A DNA stretch of 39,450 nucleotides from Herbaspirillum autotrophicum (GCF_001189915.1 NZ_LFLS01000044.1:1-39450), one strand, 5' to 3'. Counted from the first letter of the stretch, positions 1 to 9,257 are shown. Notes: generated by a model not told the origin, from the sequence alone. Numbers and translations are program-made.

Positions 1-362
1 TCCGGCAACAGTACCGCCGGTTCCTGTACCGCCATGGCGCCGTCATTGGCGGCGGCCAGATGCAACCGGCCGTGGCCTTCGATCACGCAACCGGAAGCGG
101 ACAACAGGGACTCAAGCAAATGCTCCAGAGGGATGCCGGCGCCCGAGATATCCCATTGTCCGGCCTGGAATTCGCCAGCCCGGAACGGCTCCGGAATCAG
201 GATGGCGGGTGCCACATCCAGATAAATGCGCGCAAAGACGATGCTTAACTTGTCACCATCCTGGCGCGCAAGATAATAAAGTGATGCGCCATGGTAGGCC
301 TGTCGCCATGGCGCGATCAATTTGAAAAAAGCGTCGATCCTCTGCTGGGACGATGGCTTCAT
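1..362 (-). CDS. Hypothetical protein, 3' end cut by window edge
   Basis: An open frame starts at an ATG at 362 and runs without a stop to the window edge, giving 120 codons so far. The protein begins MKPSSQQRIDAFFKLIAPWR and continues with a mixed, globular-looking sequence (for example LSIVFARIYLDVAPAILIPEPF) with no signal peptide or membrane segment. I do not recognise the family. Codon third positions are mostly G or C, as in neighbouring genes, which supports real coding. It lies downstream of cheV on the same strand with a 94-base gap, so it could be cotranscribed with it. The C-terminus, and therefore any diagnostic motif, may lie outside the window. Confidence 0.6.
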   Translation of the reverse strand, partial: MKPSSQQRIDAFFKLIAPWRQAYHGASLYYLARQDGDKLSIVFARIYLDVAPAILIPEPFRAGEFQAGQWDISGAGIPLEHLLESLLSASGCVIEGHGRLHLAAANDGAMAVQEPAVLLP

Positions 363-456
363 TGAGAACTCTTTTTCTGATAAACCTGCACGCCCACGTC
401 CTTGCCGCAATCACTGCGCGCACGGAACGACCTTGAAGCATCCCACGATCCTGCTG

Positions 457-1425
457 CTACTTGACCAGCACCTTGCGGATTGTCGCCGCCAGTTCTTCGG
501 CCACAAACTTCGAGACATATGCATCGGCCCCGACATTTTTTACATGATCTTCATTCGCCGCGCCCGATAACGAGGAGTGGATCACTACCGGTATCGCCTT
601 CATGAAATCATCGGCCTTGATATTGCGCGTCAGCGTAAACCCGTCCATCTCCGGCATTTCCAGATCGGTCAACACCATCGCCACCGAATCGGCAAGCTGC
701 TTGCCCTGCTGTTTTGCCTCGGCCGACATCTGCAACAATTTTTCCCACGCTTCCTTGCCGGTCTTGTGCATCAGATAGGGAATGCCCATCGCCGTCAAAC
801 CTTGCTCGATCAGCGAGCGCGCCACCTTGGAATCGTCCGCTGCAATGACGACGGTTCCCGGTTTCAATTGCACTCCGCCGCCCAGCGTTTCCGCGCTCAT
901 CTCGCGGTTGGCCGGCATGATTTCATGCAATATCTGCTCCACATCCAGCACCTGCGCCAGGCGACCGCCTACCGTTTCGGCATCGCCTTCCCGGGTATCC
1001 AGCCGCGCAATGCTGGTGACAAAATTGCCGCCGGTCTTCGATTCCGCCGACAATACCTGACTCCACTCCAGCCGCACGATTTCATCCACCGACTCCACTG
1101 CAAATGCCTGTGTACTGCGGGCATACTCGGTGACCAGCAAAATATTCAGGCCACTCTTGGGCACACACCCCACCACTGCCGGCAAATCAATCACGGAAAT
1201 GATCTGCCCGCGAATATTGACCATCCCCAGCATTGGCGACACCGTACCGGCTGCGGTAGTAATAGCCGGCATCGGCACAATTTCACGAATCTTGAATACA
1301 TTGATGCCGAATAATTCTGAACGCTCGCCATAAGGATCGGTCCCGAGCCGAAACAACAATAATTCAAATTTGTTGGAACTGGTTAAATTGGTCCGTTCGT
1401 CGATTTCTTTTTGAAATGCATCCAT
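457..1425 (-). CDS. cheV: Chemotaxis protein CheV (CheW-receiver fusion)
   Basis: Cytoplasmic chemotaxis coupling protein of 322 aa. Residues about 18-165 form a CheW-like domain (motif GMVNIRGQIISVIDLPAVVG, residues 67-86) that docks receptors and CheA. Residues about 190-320 form a response-regulator receiver: acidic pair D197/D198, phosphoacceptor D254 in VLTDLEMPEMDGF, S284 and K306. The two-domain order and length are those of CheV. All receiver residues needed for phosphorylation by CheA are present. The ATG at 1425 has a good Shine-Dalgarno sequence (AGGGGG) about 8 bases upstream. No other chemotaxis gene is in the window, so it is probably an orphan serving an array encoded elsewhere. 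The family is clear; which receptors it serves cannot be seen. Confidence 0.93.
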   Translation of the reverse strand: MDAFQKEIDERTNLTSSNKFELLLFRLGTDPYGERSELFGINVFKIREIVPMPAITTAAGTVSPMLGMVNIRGQIISVIDLPAVVGCVPKSGLNILLVTEYARSTQAFAVESVDEIVRLEWSQVLSAESKTGGNFVTSIARLDTREGDAETVGGRLAQVLDVEQILHEIMPANREMSAETLGGGVQLKPGTVVIAADDSKVARSLIEQGLTAMGIPYLMHKTGKEAWEKLLQMSAEAKQQGKQLADSVAMVLTDLEMPEMDGFTLTRNIKADDFMKAIPVVIHSSLSGAANEDHVKNVGADAYVSKFVAEELAATIRKVLVK

Positions 1426-1481
1426 GCCGTGTCCCCCTGTTAGTTATAACTTATTGACCGACTGTCTCAATGTAGATGGGA

Positions 1482-1845
1482 ATGCGGCTTAAAACAATTG
1501 CCACAGATAAAAAACCACAGATATTTCGCGTCTGTATTGCCGAAGCGACAAGAATGTTCCGAGCGTTGCATGGAAACTTCCTGACAGCGCGTGTATCGCC
1601 TCATCGCTGGTGGCCGGCACATCACGACGCTCAGTGACGCGGCCAATTTCCGGCAGGAAGAATCCCGCGACCAGGAATGGATTTTCGCCACGGAAATTGC
1701 ACGGCATATTGAACCGCGTATGGCATCCGGCACCGCAACAAGAAAAGCGCGCACGACAGATCAGCGCCATGAAGGGCAAAGGAACGAAGGGGAATATCGA
1801 ATGATTTGGTACAGCAGAAAAGAAAAAAGGAAACTCACAAAGTGA
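1482..1845 (+). pseudogene. Possible frameshifted gene remnant between cheV and the tRNAs
   Basis: This 430-base gap between cheV and the tRNA cluster has no convincing intact gene. Two short plus-strand frames abut. One runs from an ATG at 1482 to a stop at 1635 (MRLKTIATDKKPQIFRVCIA...). The other is open from 1585 to a stop at 1845 (GTG at 1591; ...YRLIAGGRHITTLSDAANF...). Both show coding-like codon use in their upstream parts and would join through one frameshift near 1585-1600. The tail of the second frame runs into the terminator hairpin, so it is not coding there. A minus-strand frame at 1489-1779 is also open but Cys/Arg-rich and unconvincing. I do not recognise a family; the segment may simply be non-coding. 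Confidence 0.2.
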
Positions 1846-1857
1846 GTTTCCTTTTTT
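1823..1857 (-). terminator. Rho-independent terminator of the tRNA-Cys/tRNA-Gly unit
   Basis: A perfect 16-bp inverted repeat (1823-1838 and 1842-1857) has a 3-base loop. Its arms begin with A6 and end with T6, so it can terminate transcription from either side. It lies 5 bases past the 3' end of the last tRNA on the minus strand. Confidence 0.9.
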
Positions 1858-1862
1858 GCATA

Positions 1863-1938
1863 TGGAGCGGGAGAAGAGGCTCGAACTCTCGACCTATACC
1901 TTGGCAAGGTATCGCTCTACCAACTGAGCTACTCCCGC
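1863..1938 (-). tRNA. tRNA-Gly (GCC), copy 1
   Basis: A 76-base cloverleaf read on the minus strand: acceptor arm GCGGGAG pairing with CTCCCGC, D-arm with AGCTCAGTTGGTAGAGC, anticodon loop CTTGCCAAG with anticodon GCC, T-loop GTTCGAGCC, and an encoded CCA end. It is identical along all 76 bases to the copy at 2148-2223. It follows tRNA-Cys by 10 bases and precedes a strong terminator. Confidence 0.97.
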
Positions 1939-1948
1939 ATGGAGCTTT

Positions 1949-2022
1949 TGGAGGCGGGGGTCGGGATCGAACCGGCGTAAACGGCTTTGCAGGCCGCTGC
2001 ATAACCACTTTGCTACCCCGCC
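1949..2022 (-). tRNA. tRNA-Cys (GCA)
   Basis: A 74-base tRNA on the minus strand with acceptor stem GGCGGGG/CCCCGCC, anticodon GCA within CCTGCAAAG, T-loop GTTCGATCC and encoded CCA. It is the first tRNA of a two-tRNA segment (Cys then Gly) that ends at the terminator 1823-1857. Confidence 0.97.
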
Positions 2023-2033
2023 AGGGGATGCGT

Positions 2034-2039
2034 ATTCTA
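2034..2039 (-). promoter_or_regulatory. Possible -10 element for tRNA-Cys/tRNA-Gly
   Basis: On the minus strand TAGAAT lies 11 bases before the tRNA-Cys 5' end, a suitable place for a -10 box. I see no good -35 at 16-18 bases, so this promoter is uncertain. The unit may instead depend on read-through of the terminator at 2112-2136. Confidence 0.3.
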
Positions 2040-2064
2040 ACTGCGAAATTGTTTTCTTGCTTGT

Positions 2065-2087
2065 GTATTTTCAAAAAAAGAAAATAC
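2065..2087. repeat. 8-bp inverted repeat around an A7/T7 loop
   Basis: GTATTTTC (2065-2072) and GAAAATAC (2080-2087) are perfect inverted copies separated by seven A. The element lies between the internal terminator and the possible -10 box of tRNA-Cys. It has no G/C-rich stem, so it is not a classical terminator; it could be an AT-rich upstream element or an operator. Confidence 0.45.
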
Positions 2088-2111
2088 TGTCTGCGGCCAA
2101 ACTCTCACAAT

Positions 2112-2136
2112 AAAAAAAGGAAGCAACTAAGCTTCC
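2112..2136 (-). terminator. Terminator after the upstream tRNA-Gly
   Basis: On the minus strand GGAAGC - 6-base loop - GCTTCC is followed directly by T7. It lies 11 bases past the 3' end of tRNA-Gly copy 2 and separates that tRNA from tRNA-Cys. The 6-bp stem is short, so it may be leaky. Confidence 0.65.
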
Positions 2137-2147
2137 CTTAGTAATTC

Positions 2148-2223
2148 TGGAGCGGGAGAAGAGGCTCGAACTCTCGACCTATACCTTGGCAAGGTATCGC
2201 TCTACCAACTGAGCTACTCCCGC
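2148..2223 (-). tRNA. tRNA-Gly (GCC), copy 2
   Basis: A 76-base tRNA on the minus strand, identical to the copy at 1863-1938: anticodon GCC, encoded CCA. It is transcribed from its own near-perfect promoter at 2241-2268, which overlaps the end of pgsA, and is followed by its own terminator. Confidence 0.97.
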
Positions 2224-2240
2224 ATCAACAACAGAGCGCT

Positions 2241-2268
2241 ATTATAGAGACTCCACATTCATTGTCAA
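2241..2268 (-). promoter_or_regulatory. Consensus sigma-70 promoter of tRNA-Gly
   Basis: On the minus strand the -35 box is TTGACA (2263-2268) and the -10 box is TATAAT (2241-2246) with a 16-base spacer; both hexamers match consensus exactly. The -35 box contains the TGA stop codon of pgsA. The predicted start near 2234 leaves a leader of about 10 bases to be trimmed from the tRNA. Confidence 0.9.
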
Positions 2269-2855
2269 TAGCCTGTTTTGTTTTCCTGTACTTTTTTTAT
2301 CAGCGGCCATGCTTTTCGCAAATAATAAAACATCGACCAGACAGTCAGCACCGCGGCAACCCACAACAACAACTTGCCCCAGAAAATCGTGTCGATCACA
2401 TGCAGGAAATCACCGTAGTACAGCAGCATCGGAATGGCGATCATTTGCGCCGTGGTTTTGATTTTGCCGAGCGAGCTGACGGCCACCGATTTCGATGCGC
2501 CGATCTGCGCCATCCACTCACGCAAGGCCGAGATGGCGATTTCACGACCGATGATGATGAACGCGATGATCGGATGTACCCGCCCCAGATGCACCAGTAC
2601 CAGCAAGGCGCCGGTCACCATCAGCTTGTCGGCCACCGGATCCAGAAAGGCACCGAAGGCCGAAGTCTGATTCCAGCGCCGCGCCAGAAAGCCGTCGAAC
2701 CAGTCAGTCGCGGCGGCGACGATGAATATCACCGTCGAAGCGATGCTCTGTTCCATCACGGACAAGCCGAGTTCAGGCACATAAAAAACACCAACCACCA
2801 AAGGGATCAATGCGACGCGCAACCAGGTAAGAAGAATCGGAATATTGAATGGCAT
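2265..2855 (-). CDS. pgsA: CDP-diacylglycerol-glycerol-3-phosphate 3-phosphatidyltransferase PgsA
   Basis: Inner-membrane enzyme of 196 aa that makes phosphatidylglycerol phosphate from CDP-diacylglycerol and glycerol 3-phosphate, the committed step to phosphatidylglycerol and cardiolipin. The CDP-alcohol phosphotransferase signature is complete: D54-G55, A58-R59, G68, D72 and D76 in DGFLARR...GAFLDPVAD. The N-terminus (MPFNIPILLTWLRVALIPLV) is the usual first membrane segment, followed by several more hydrophobic stretches. Length is typical for the family. It follows uvrC on the same strand after 110 bases that contain an inverted repeat, and its stop codon lies inside the -35 box of the downstream tRNA-Gly. 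Confidence 0.95.
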   Translation of the reverse strand: MPFNIPILLTWLRVALIPLVVGVFYVPELGLSVMEQSIASTVIFIVAAATDWFDGFLARRWNQTSAFGAFLDPVADKLMVTGALLVLVHLGRVHPIIAFIIIGREIAISALREWMAQIGASKSVAVSSLGKIKTTAQMIAIPMLLYYGDFLHVIDTIFWGKLLLWVAAVLTVWSMFYYLRKAWPLIKKVQENKTGY

Positions 2856-2887
2856 ACGTTTGTTTTTTTATCTTGAAACCAGAGGCA

Positions 2888-2904
2888 CGTTAATCAAATT
2901 AACG
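2888..2904. repeat. 7-bp inverted repeat upstream of pgsA
   Basis: CGTTAAT - CAA - ATTAACG is a perfect 7-bp dyad in the 110-base uvrC-pgsA gap. On the minus strand its centre supplies TTGATT, which could be a -35 box for pgsA, but no good -10 follows. It could be an operator or a weak hairpin. Confidence 0.4.
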
Positions 2905-2965
2905 AGATAGTATCAGAGCCTGCCAGCGAAACCCTTGCGGCTTGCGATTAATCGCCGCTCAGGAC

Positions 2966-4840
2966 TCAATGAAGCTGCTTATATATTTCTTCTGCCAACG
3001 GTCTAGAAATGCCGTCAACCGAGGCCAGATCATCGATACTGGCATCCGCCACGCCCCGCAAACCGCCAAAACGGGCCAGCAATTTCTGCCGGCGCTTGGC
3101 ACCGATGCCTTCGATTTCCTCCAGTCGTGAAGTCTGCCGTGCTTTGGCGCGCTTGGCGCGCATGCCGGTAATGGCAAAACGGTGCGCTTCGTCGCGAATC
3201 TGCGCGATCAGCATCAGGGCGGCGGACTCCTTGCCCAATTCCTGTGCTGCACGGCCATCGGCGAAAATCAGTGTTTCCAACCCGACCTTGCGCCCTTCGC
3301 CCTTGGCCACGCCGACAATCAGACCGATATCCAACCCCAGCTCCGACAATACCTGCCGCGCCATTTCCACCTGGCCCTTGCCGCCATCGATCAGCACGAT
3401 ATCCGGCATGGTGCCCTCGCCATTGGCGACCTTTTCATAACGCCGCATCAAGACCTGCCGCATCGCCGCATAGTCATCGCCGGGCGTGATGTCATTGATG
3501 TTGTAACGCCGGTATTCACCGTTCTGCATCGCGTGATGATGGAACACCACGCAAGACGCCTGCGTCGCTTCGCCTTGCGTATGGCTGATGTCAAAGCACT
3601 CGACGCGCAAGCTGTCGATATCCTCGACGTCGATACCCAATGCATCCACCAGCGCCCGCGTACGCGCCTGTTGCGAACCCTGCTCGGACAGCAGGCGCGC
3701 CAATGCAATCTGCGCCCCCTTGAACGCCATTTCCAGCCACTGCCGGCGCTGTCCCTGCGGCTGGAACGTCAGCGTAATACGATGCCCGCACTGCTCCATC
3801 AATGCCACCATCAAGGCCGGATCATCGAATTCGGTATTGACGATCAGATTGCCCGGAATGAATTTGTCGATGTAGTGCTGCGCCAGAAATGCCTTCAATA
3901 CTTCGACCTCGATCGCATCTTCTCCGGTGGCGATGGCGCCTTCAACATGCGTCGGGAAATACGCGCGATCGCCTAGATGACGACCACCGCGCACCATGGC
4001 CAGATTGACGCAGGCCCGTCCGCCCTGCACCACCACGGCGATGATATCGATATCGGCATCGCTGCCGGTTTCCATGCTTTGCTGATGCAATACGCTGGAC
4101 AATGCCGCAATCTGATTGCGCACGCCGGCAGCTTGCTCAAACTTCAGCTCGCCGGCAAAGGCATGCATCTTTTGCTCCAGCGTCTGCAACACCTCGGTCT
4201 GGCGACCGCGCAGGAATTTGGACGCATTTTCGACATCGATGGCGTACTCTTCATCGCTGATCAGTTTGACGCAAGGGCCGCTGCAGCGATGAATCTGGTG
4301 CAGCAGACAAGGCCGGGTGCGATTGGCAAACACCGTATCTTCACAGGTGCGCAGCAAAAATACCTTTTGCAGAATCTGGATCGATTCCTTGACCGCCCAG
4401 GCATTCGGGAAAGGTCCGAAATACTGGCTTTTCTTGTCCACCGCGCCACGGTAATACGCCATGCGCGGATAGGTATGGCCGGTGATTTTAAGATAGGGAT
4501 ATGACTTGTCATCACGAAACAGAATATTGAATCGCGGCTGCAAGGTTTTGATCAGATTGTTTTCCAGCAGCAGCGCCTCGGCCTCGCTGCGCGTGACGGT
4601 GGTTTCCAGTCGCGCAATGCGCTCCACCATCATGGCGATGCGCGGACTGGTCAGCGTCTTCTGAAAATAACTCGATACGCGTTTCTTCAGATCGCGCGCC
4701 TTGCCGACATAGAGAAGTTTATCCTCGGCGTCAAAGTAGCGATACACGCCCGGCAACGGCGGCAGCTTGGCCACCGTCTCCAGAACGATTTGACGCGGAT
4801 CGGGCTCGGCCGGGGGGGCGGTAACTGGTGCGTCCGACAC
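2966..4840 (-). CDS. uvrC: Excinuclease ABC subunit C (UvrC)
   Basis: Dual-incision nuclease of nucleotide excision repair, 624 aa; it cuts both sides of lesions marked by UvrA and UvrB. Residues about 27-105 are the GIY-YIG nuclease (GVYRYF, LYVGKA) for the 3' cut. Cysteines at 166, 178, 186 and 190 have the spacing x11-x7-x3 known for the iron-sulfur cluster of E. coli UvrC. A UVR helical domain that binds UvrB is at about 215-250 ([15 protein letters not shown]). The RNase-H-like endonuclease with [10 protein letters not shown] follows, and helix-hairpin-helix repeats close the protein ([13 protein letters not shown]). It starts 17 bases after nagZ and precedes pgsA, a common betaproteobacterial order. 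Confidence 0.97.
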   Translation of the reverse strand: MSDAPVTAPPAEPDPRQIVLETVAKLPPLPGVYRYFDAEDKLLYVGKARDLKKRVSSYFQKTLTSPRIAMMVERIARLETTVTRSEAEALLLENNLIKTLQPRFNILFRDDKSYPYLKITGHTYPRMAYYRGAVDKKSQYFGPFPNAWAVKESIQILQKVFLLRTCEDTVFANRTRPCLLHQIHRCSGPCVKLISDEEYAIDVENASKFLRGRQTEVLQTLEQKMHAFAGELKFEQAAGVRNQIAALSSVLHQQSMETGSDADIDIIAVVVQGGRACVNLAMVRGGRHLGDRAYFPTHVEGAIATGEDAIEVEVLKAFLAQHYIDKFIPGNLIVNTEFDDPALMVALMEQCGHRITLTFQPQGQRRQWLEMAFKGAQIALARLLSEQGSQQARTRALVDALGIDVEDIDSLRVECFDISHTQGEATQASCVVFHHHAMQNGEYRRYNINDITPGDDYAAMRQVLMRRYEKVANGEGTMPDIVLIDGGKGQVEMARQVLSELGLDIGLIVGVAKGEGRKVGLETLIFADGRAAQELGKESAALMLIAQIRDEAHRFAITGMRAKRAKARQTSRLEEIEGIGAKRRQKLLARFGGLRGVADASIDDLASVDGISRPLAEEIYKQLH

Positions 4841-4857
4841 GTTTCAATCCTGTCTGA

Positions 4858-5910
4858 TCAAAGCAACGACTGCACCAGCTTGCGGGCTGCGCGATAGCGC
4901 TCATCTTGTTGCAACTGATCCCAATCGGCGCATGCCGCCGTCGGCACCAGTGCCGCCAGACGCGTGGCCGATACGGCCGCGGCAGCGGGGTCGGCCTGCA
5001 ACTCCGCCAGCAACTGGTCGGCCTTGTCGGGCGCATTGCAGATCAGCACCATGTCGCAACCGGCATCAAGCGCCGCGTGCGCACCATCAGTCACGCTGCC
5101 GGCGACGCTGGCACCTTCCATGCTCAGGTCGTCGCTGAAAATGACGCCCTGGAAACCGAAATCCTTGCGCAGAATTCGCAGCCACTTCTTGGAAAAGCCC
5201 GCCGGTTTGGCATCGACCTTGGGATAAATCACGTGCGCCGGCATGACTGCCGTCAGACTCATGCCAAGCCAGTCGTAAGGCATGGCGTCATCACCAACGA
5301 TGTCCTTGAGCGCGCGCTCATCGACCGGAATTTCCGTATGGGAATCAGCCTTGACATAACCATGACCGGGGAAGTGCTTGCCGCAATTGGCCATGCCGGC
5401 CAGCGCCAGACCGTGATTCAGGCTCTTGGCCAGCAAGGTCACCACGCGCGGATCACGATGGAAGGAGCGATCACCAATCACGCCGGACGCGCCAAAGTCG
5501 AGATCCAACACCGGCGTAAATGACAGGTCGATGCCGCATGCGCGCAATTCTGCCGCCAGCACGAAACCGGTGGCGGTCGCCAGTTTGGTCGCCTCAAGTA
5601 CGTCGCGCTCCCACAACTCGCCGAGGCTGCGCATGGCGGGCAAACGGGTGAAGCCATCGGTCTTGAAGCGTTGCACGCGACCACCTTCGTGATCCACCGC
5701 GATCAACACGCCGGGACGCGCGGCGTGAATGGCGGCGGTCAAGGCAGTCAGTTGCTGACGGTTTTCATAATTCCGCGCAAACAGGATGACACCGCCGGTC
5801 AGCGGATGCCGAATGCGGCGAATATCTTCCGCATCCAGCGTGGTTCCCACGACATCGAGCATGACCGGACCGAGCGCAGCTTGGGTTGATGCTGTTGCAA
5901 CTACATTCAT
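4858..5910 (-). CDS. nagZ: Beta-N-acetylhexosaminidase NagZ
   Basis: Cytoplasmic family 3 glycosidase of 350 aa that removes N-acetylglucosamine from anhydromuropeptides in peptidoglycan recycling. The substrate loop [12 protein letters not shown] (71-82), the motif KHFPGHG (178-184) with D189-S190-H191 just after it (the family's Asp-His acid/base dyad), and SDDLSM (259-264, containing the nucleophile Asp) are all present. There is no signal peptide, as expected. Its ATG overlaps the acpS stop by 4 bases, so the two are probably translationally coupled. In many Gram-negatives the NagZ product is the signal for AmpC induction; no ampR or ampC is visible here. Confidence 0.95.
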   Translation of the reverse strand: MNVVATASTQAALGPVMLDVVGTTLDAEDIRRIRHPLTGGVILFARNYENRQQLTALTAAIHAARPGVLIAVDHEGGRVQRFKTDGFTRLPAMRSLGELWERDVLEATKLATATGFVLAAELRACGIDLSFTPVLDLDFGASGVIGDRSFHRDPRVVTLLAKSLNHGLALAGMANCGKHFPGHGYVKADSHTEIPVDERALKDIVGDDAMPYDWLGMSLTAVMPAHVIYPKVDAKPAGFSKKWLRILRKDFGFQGVIFSDDLSMEGASVAGSVTDGAHAALDAGCDMVLICNAPDKADQLLAELQADPAAAAVSATRLAALVPTAACADWDQLQQDERYRAARKLVQSLL

Positions 5911-6299
5911 GTTTTCTCCACAATGACAAAGGCGACCGCGTACTCAGCCTCATCGGTGATGCTTACCTGCGCGGTCAATCCGTTTTCTTCCATCCAGACT
6001 TTGAGGCTGCCGCTGGTCACTGCCACCGGCTTGCCACTGGGCGCATTCAATATCTGCACGGACCGCCAGGTCATCGGCATGCGCATGCCCATGCCGATTG
6101 CTTTGGAAAATGCTTCCTTGGCGGCAAACCGCGTCGCCAGAAAACTGATCCCGCGCGCTTCGACCTTGCCCTTGCGGCGCAAATATTTTTCCATCTCTTC
6201 CGGACCCAGCACCTTTTGCGCAAAACGATCACCACGTCGCGCCAGCGTGGCCTTCAAACGCGAAATCTGCAATATGTCGGTGCCGATGCCGTAAATCAT
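5907..6299 (-). CDS. acpS: Holo-[acyl-carrier-protein] synthase AcpS
   Basis: Transfers the phosphopantetheine arm of CoA to the serine of acyl carrier protein. The 130-aa protein has the family's two metal-binding regions: [14 protein letters not shown] at the N-terminus with the conserved Asp, and [15 protein letters not shown] with the conserved Glu. It starts 7 bases after pdxJ and overlaps nagZ by 4 bases. Its substrate AcpP (S37) is encoded about 14 kb upstream on the same strand. Family and start are both well supported. Confidence 0.96.
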   Translation of the reverse strand: MIYGIGTDILQISRLKATLARRGDRFAQKVLGPEEMEKYLRRKGKVEARGISFLATRFAAKEAFSKAIGMGMRMPMTWRSVQILNAPSGKPVAVTSGSLKVWMEENGLTAQVSITDEAEYAVAFVIVEKT

Positions 6300-6306
6300 T
6301 TCAGCC

Positions 6307-7068
6307 CTAGCCTTGCGCCAGACGAGCTTTTTGCATGATCGCCTTCATTTCGCTGACGGCATTGCGCCAGCCGACGAACACTGCATGCGCGACAATGGCG
6401 TGACCGATATTGAGTTCGGCAATCTGCGCAATGGCGGCAATCGCCTGCACGTTGGTGTAATGCAGACCATGTCCGGCATTCACCTGGAGACCGCGCCGGA
6501 TACCTTCATCCACCGCCAGCTTGACGCGCTCCAGTTCGATTTGCTGTTCACGTTCGTCATGCGCTTCGGCATAACGACCGGTATGCAATTCAATCACCGG
6601 CGCACCGACTTCGGCAGCGGCCTGAATCTGTGCCGGATCAGGATCGATGAACAAGCTCACGCGAATGCCTTCGGCCTGCAATTGCCGCACTGCGGCTTGC
6701 ACCTGGGCAAAATGGGTAACCACGTCGAGACCGCCTTCGGTCGTGATTTCATGCCGCTTTTCTGGCACCAGGCAAGAATCCTGCGGTTTGATGCGACAGG
6801 AAAAATCGATCATCTCACTGGTAACTGCCGCTTCCAGATTCATGCGCGTGCGCAACAACGGGCGAATCGCTTCGACATCGGCATCGCGAATGTGACGCCG
6901 GTCTTCGCGCAAATGCAGGGTAATCACATCAGCGCCCGCCTCTTCGGCTTCCAGCGCCGCCCGGATCGGATCCGGATAGGCGGTGCCGCGCGCATTGCGC
7001 AAGGTGGCGACGTGATCGATATTGATGCCCAGTTCAATGACCGGGCCGACTGGATGCAAGAAGCTCAT
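6307..7068 (-). CDS. pdxJ: Pyridoxine 5'-phosphate synthase PdxJ
   Basis: Condenses 1-deoxyxylulose 5-phosphate with 3-amino-2-oxopropyl phosphate to pyridoxine 5'-phosphate, the last ring-forming step of DXP-dependent vitamin B6 synthesis. Typical motifs are [18 protein letters not shown] near the start, [33 protein letters not shown] and [15 protein letters not shown]. The frame is open up to 7179, but that part overlaps the benE C-terminus. I therefore chose ATG 7068 ([14 protein letters not shown]), giving 253 aa, the usual length. The start lies 4 bases past the benE stop, which suggests coupling. It sits in the recO-pdxJ-acpS order, interrupted by benE. Confidence 0.95.
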   Translation of the reverse strand: MSFLHPVGPVIELGINIDHVATLRNARGTAYPDPIRAALEAEEAGADVITLHLREDRRHIRDADVEAIRPLLRTRMNLEAAVTSEMIDFSCRIKPQDSCLVPEKRHEITTEGGLDVVTHFAQVQAAVRQLQAEGIRVSLFIDPDPAQIQAAAEVGAPVIELHTGRYAEAHDEREQQIELERVKLAVDEGIRRGLQVNAGHGLHYTNVQAIAAIAQIAELNIGHAIVAHAVFVGWRNAVSEMKAIMQKARLAQG

Positions 7069-7072
7069 GAGA

Positions 7073-8347
7073 TTACTTGGACACGCCGTGAGTTGTTGAG
7101 TGAGAAGATGAATTGGACGCCACCGATGCTGTACGCTCCACCGGCGCCTGATTGCCGGCGACAACCGAAGCCGGAGCAACCGGACCGGGCCGCACGCGCC
7201 AGTTGAATACCAGCATGGTCAGACCGCCGGCCACCAGCCCCCAGAATGCGGTACCGATGCCGAACAGCGAAACGCCGGAAGCCGTTACCAGAAAAGTGAT
7301 CAGTGCAGCTTCGCGTTGTTTATCGTCGGCCATGGCCACGGTCAGCCCGTTGGCGATAGTGCCAAACAAGGCGAGGCCGGCAATGGCCATGATCAGCGCT
7401 TTCGGAAACGCCGCAAACAAGGCCACCACGGTGGCGCCAAAAATACCGGCCACCACATAAAAGACGCCGGCGGCGACACTCGCCATATAGCGACGCGAAG
7501 GGTCTTCATGTGCTTCCTTGCCCATGCAAATGGCGGCAGTAATCGCCGCCAGGCAAATCGAGAAGCAACCGAATGGCGCCAATACCATTGTCGTCAGGCC
7601 GGTCCAGGTCATCAGGGGCGATACCGGCACCTGATAACCGGAGGCGCGCATGATCGCCACGCCCGGCGTATTTTGCGACGCCATGGTAACCACGAACAAT
7701 GGAATGCCGACACCCAGCAGGCTGGTCAGCGCAAATTCCGGCATCACGAATTCCGGCTTGGCGAACGCCATATGCACTGCTTCGAATTGCAGCAAGCCCT
7801 GACTCCAGGCAAACAGCGTCCCCACCACCAGCACCAGAATAATCGCGTAGCGTGGTAACAGCCGCTTGCCGATCAGATACACCGCGAACATCAGCAAGAC
7901 CAATGCAAATTCCAGTTTCATCGCCACGAACACGTCCATGCCGAAGCGCACCAGAATCCCGGCCAGCATGGCAGAAGCAATCGACAATGGAATGCGGTTC
8001 ATGGCGCGTTCGAACAAACCGGTGATGCCGCACAGCGTCACCAGCAAGCCGGAAAACATGAAGATGCCGATGGCCTGCGCCATTGGCAGCCCCGCCAGGC
8101 TGGTTACCAGCAAGGCGGCGCCCGGAGTCGACCAGGCCGTCACCACCGGTTTGCGGTAACGCAGCGACAAACCGATACAGGTCAGCCCCATGCCCAGGCC
8201 GAGGGCGCCGATCCAGGAACTGATTTGCGCCGGGGTGGCGCCAGCCGCGGCTGCGGCTTGAAATATGATTGCTGCCGAACTGGTGAAACCGATCAGCACT
8301 GCGACGAAACCCGCCGCCACGCCGGACCAGGAAAAATCTTTGAGCAC
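7073..8347 (-). CDS. benE: BenE-family transporter (benzoate/H+ symporter type)
   Basis: Polytopic inner-membrane protein of 424 aa with about 11-12 hydrophobic segments. The family motif [11 protein letters not shown] in the middle is the BenE signature, and the N-terminal [17 protein letters not shown] helix is typical. Characterised members import benzoate with a proton; the substrate here is not known. The C-terminal 35 residues are a hydrophilic Ser/Thr/Ala-rich tail ([11 protein letters not shown]) outside the transporter fold. It sits between recO and pdxJ in a housekeeping run, with 16- and 4-base gaps, so it is probably cotranscribed. No aromatic degradation gene is nearby, so the symbol is given by family only. 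Confidence 0.85.
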   Translation of the reverse strand: MLKDFSWSGVAAGFVAVLIGFTSSAAIIFQAAAAAGATPAQISSWIGALGLGMGLTCIGLSLRYRKPVVTAWSTPGAALLVTSLAGLPMAQAIGIFMFSGLLVTLCGITGLFERAMNRIPLSIASAMLAGILVRFGMDVFVAMKLEFALVLLMFAVYLIGKRLLPRYAIILVLVVGTLFAWSQGLLQFEAVHMAFAKPEFVMPEFALTSLLGVGIPLFVVTMASQNTPGVAIMRASGYQVPVSPLMTWTGLTTMVLAPFGCFSICLAAITAAICMGKEAHEDPSRRYMASVAAGVFYVVAGIFGATVVALFAAFPKALIMAIAGLALFGTIANGLTVAMADDKQREAALITFLVTASGVSLFGIGTAFWGLVAGGLTMLVFNWRVRPGPVAPASVVAGNQAPVERTASVASNSSSHSTTHGVSK

Positions 8348-8363
8348 CTTGGTATCCTCGTTT

Positions 8364-9218
8364 TTATAGCTGCATCAGGTCGATCAAAATCTGGCGGGTA
8401 TTGAGCGGCGCGCCGCCCAGATGATGCGACAGCAAGAAGCGCATCAGCAGTTTGCTCTGACTCTGGGTGGTGACATCGCGGTAATCTTCGTGCTCCATGT
8501 CGAGCAAGGTCTTGCCCGATACCTTGGGCCAGCCGTCAGTCGGCCGCGCCGGTCGCACGCCGCGCTCGGGATCGATCACATAGATTTGCGCCGGTTCAAC
8601 CGTGCGACCGCTGACGGTGCACACGGTCCAGTTGGCGGCAACGCCGGTTTCGGTGAGCAATGCGCGTTCGAACTGACGCAACACGATCGGTGGCGATTCG
8701 CCATGCGCCAGCTGATTGAGGGTCGCCACATAGTGGTCGAACAAGGCCACATGCGAATCATCGCGCGCCAGCAGTTTGACCAGCAATTCGTTGAGATAGA
8801 AACCACACAGCAGCGCCGACTTCTCCAGCGGCAACATACCGCCGACCCACTCGGCGTCCGTCAGCGTGCGGACTTCGGACTTGCCGCTCCAGCTTACCGA
8901 CAGCGGTTGAAATGTCTGCAACACGCCGCGCAATTTGGAATGCGGTCGCTTGGCGCCTTTGGCTACCAGCGCTACCCGGCCATGCTCGCGCGAAAAGACG
9001 TCGACGATCAGGCTGGTTTCTTTATAGGGATAACTGTGCAGAACAAAACCCGGCTGCGCTTGCACCCGATGCTCGGCGACGCGACTGCGACGGGCTGCTG
9101 GCTGGGCCGGAACTGCCGCCAGCCGCGCGGCTTGCGCCATGGTTGCCGTCGGCGAAGAAACCGGCTCGACAGAGACGGCGGTGACAACGGCTTTGGTATC
9201 TGCGAGTGTGGCTGCCAT
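8364..9218 (-). CDS. recO: DNA repair protein RecO
   Basis: Recombination mediator that helps load RecA onto SSB-coated single-stranded DNA in the RecFOR pathway. The OB-fold begins at about residue 54 ([23 protein letters not shown]) and continues through [27 protein letters not shown]; the helical C-terminal domain has [15 protein letters not shown]. The 284-aa form has an Ala/Val/Pro-rich N-terminal extension of about 50 residues. A second ATG at residue 27 is possible, and no strong Shine-Dalgarno sequence decides between them. It starts 39 bases after era. The C-terminal zinc cysteines seen in some RecO proteins are absent, as in many betaproteobacteria. Confidence 0.93.
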   Translation of the reverse strand: MAATLADTKAVVTAVSVEPVSSPTATMAQAARLAAVPAQPAARRSRVAEHRVQAQPGFVLHSYPYKETSLIVDVFSREHGRVALVAKGAKRPHSKLRGVLQTFQPLSVSWSGKSEVRTLTDAEWVGGMLPLEKSALLCGFYLNELLVKLLARDDSHVALFDHYVATLNQLAHGESPPIVLRQFERALLTETGVAANWTVCTVSGRTVEPAQIYVIDPERGVRPARPTDGWPKVSGKTLLDMEHEDYRDVTTQSQSKLLMRFLLSHHLGGAPLNTRQILIDLMQL

Positions 9219-9257
9219 AGAGGGCTTATCCGGTGGCTAAATGAAAATGTTCAGCGA

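Noticed and set aside
1443..1470. Promoter-like TTGAGA-N16-TATAAC before cheV (minus strand)
   Set aside because: The predicted start would fall inside the cheV Shine-Dalgarno sequence, leaving no usable leader; the real promoter is probably elsewhere.
1482..1600. TetR C-terminal similarity (PQIFRVCIAEA)
   Set aside because: The resemblance is only about ten residues and the downstream part does not fit TetR; treated as coincidence.
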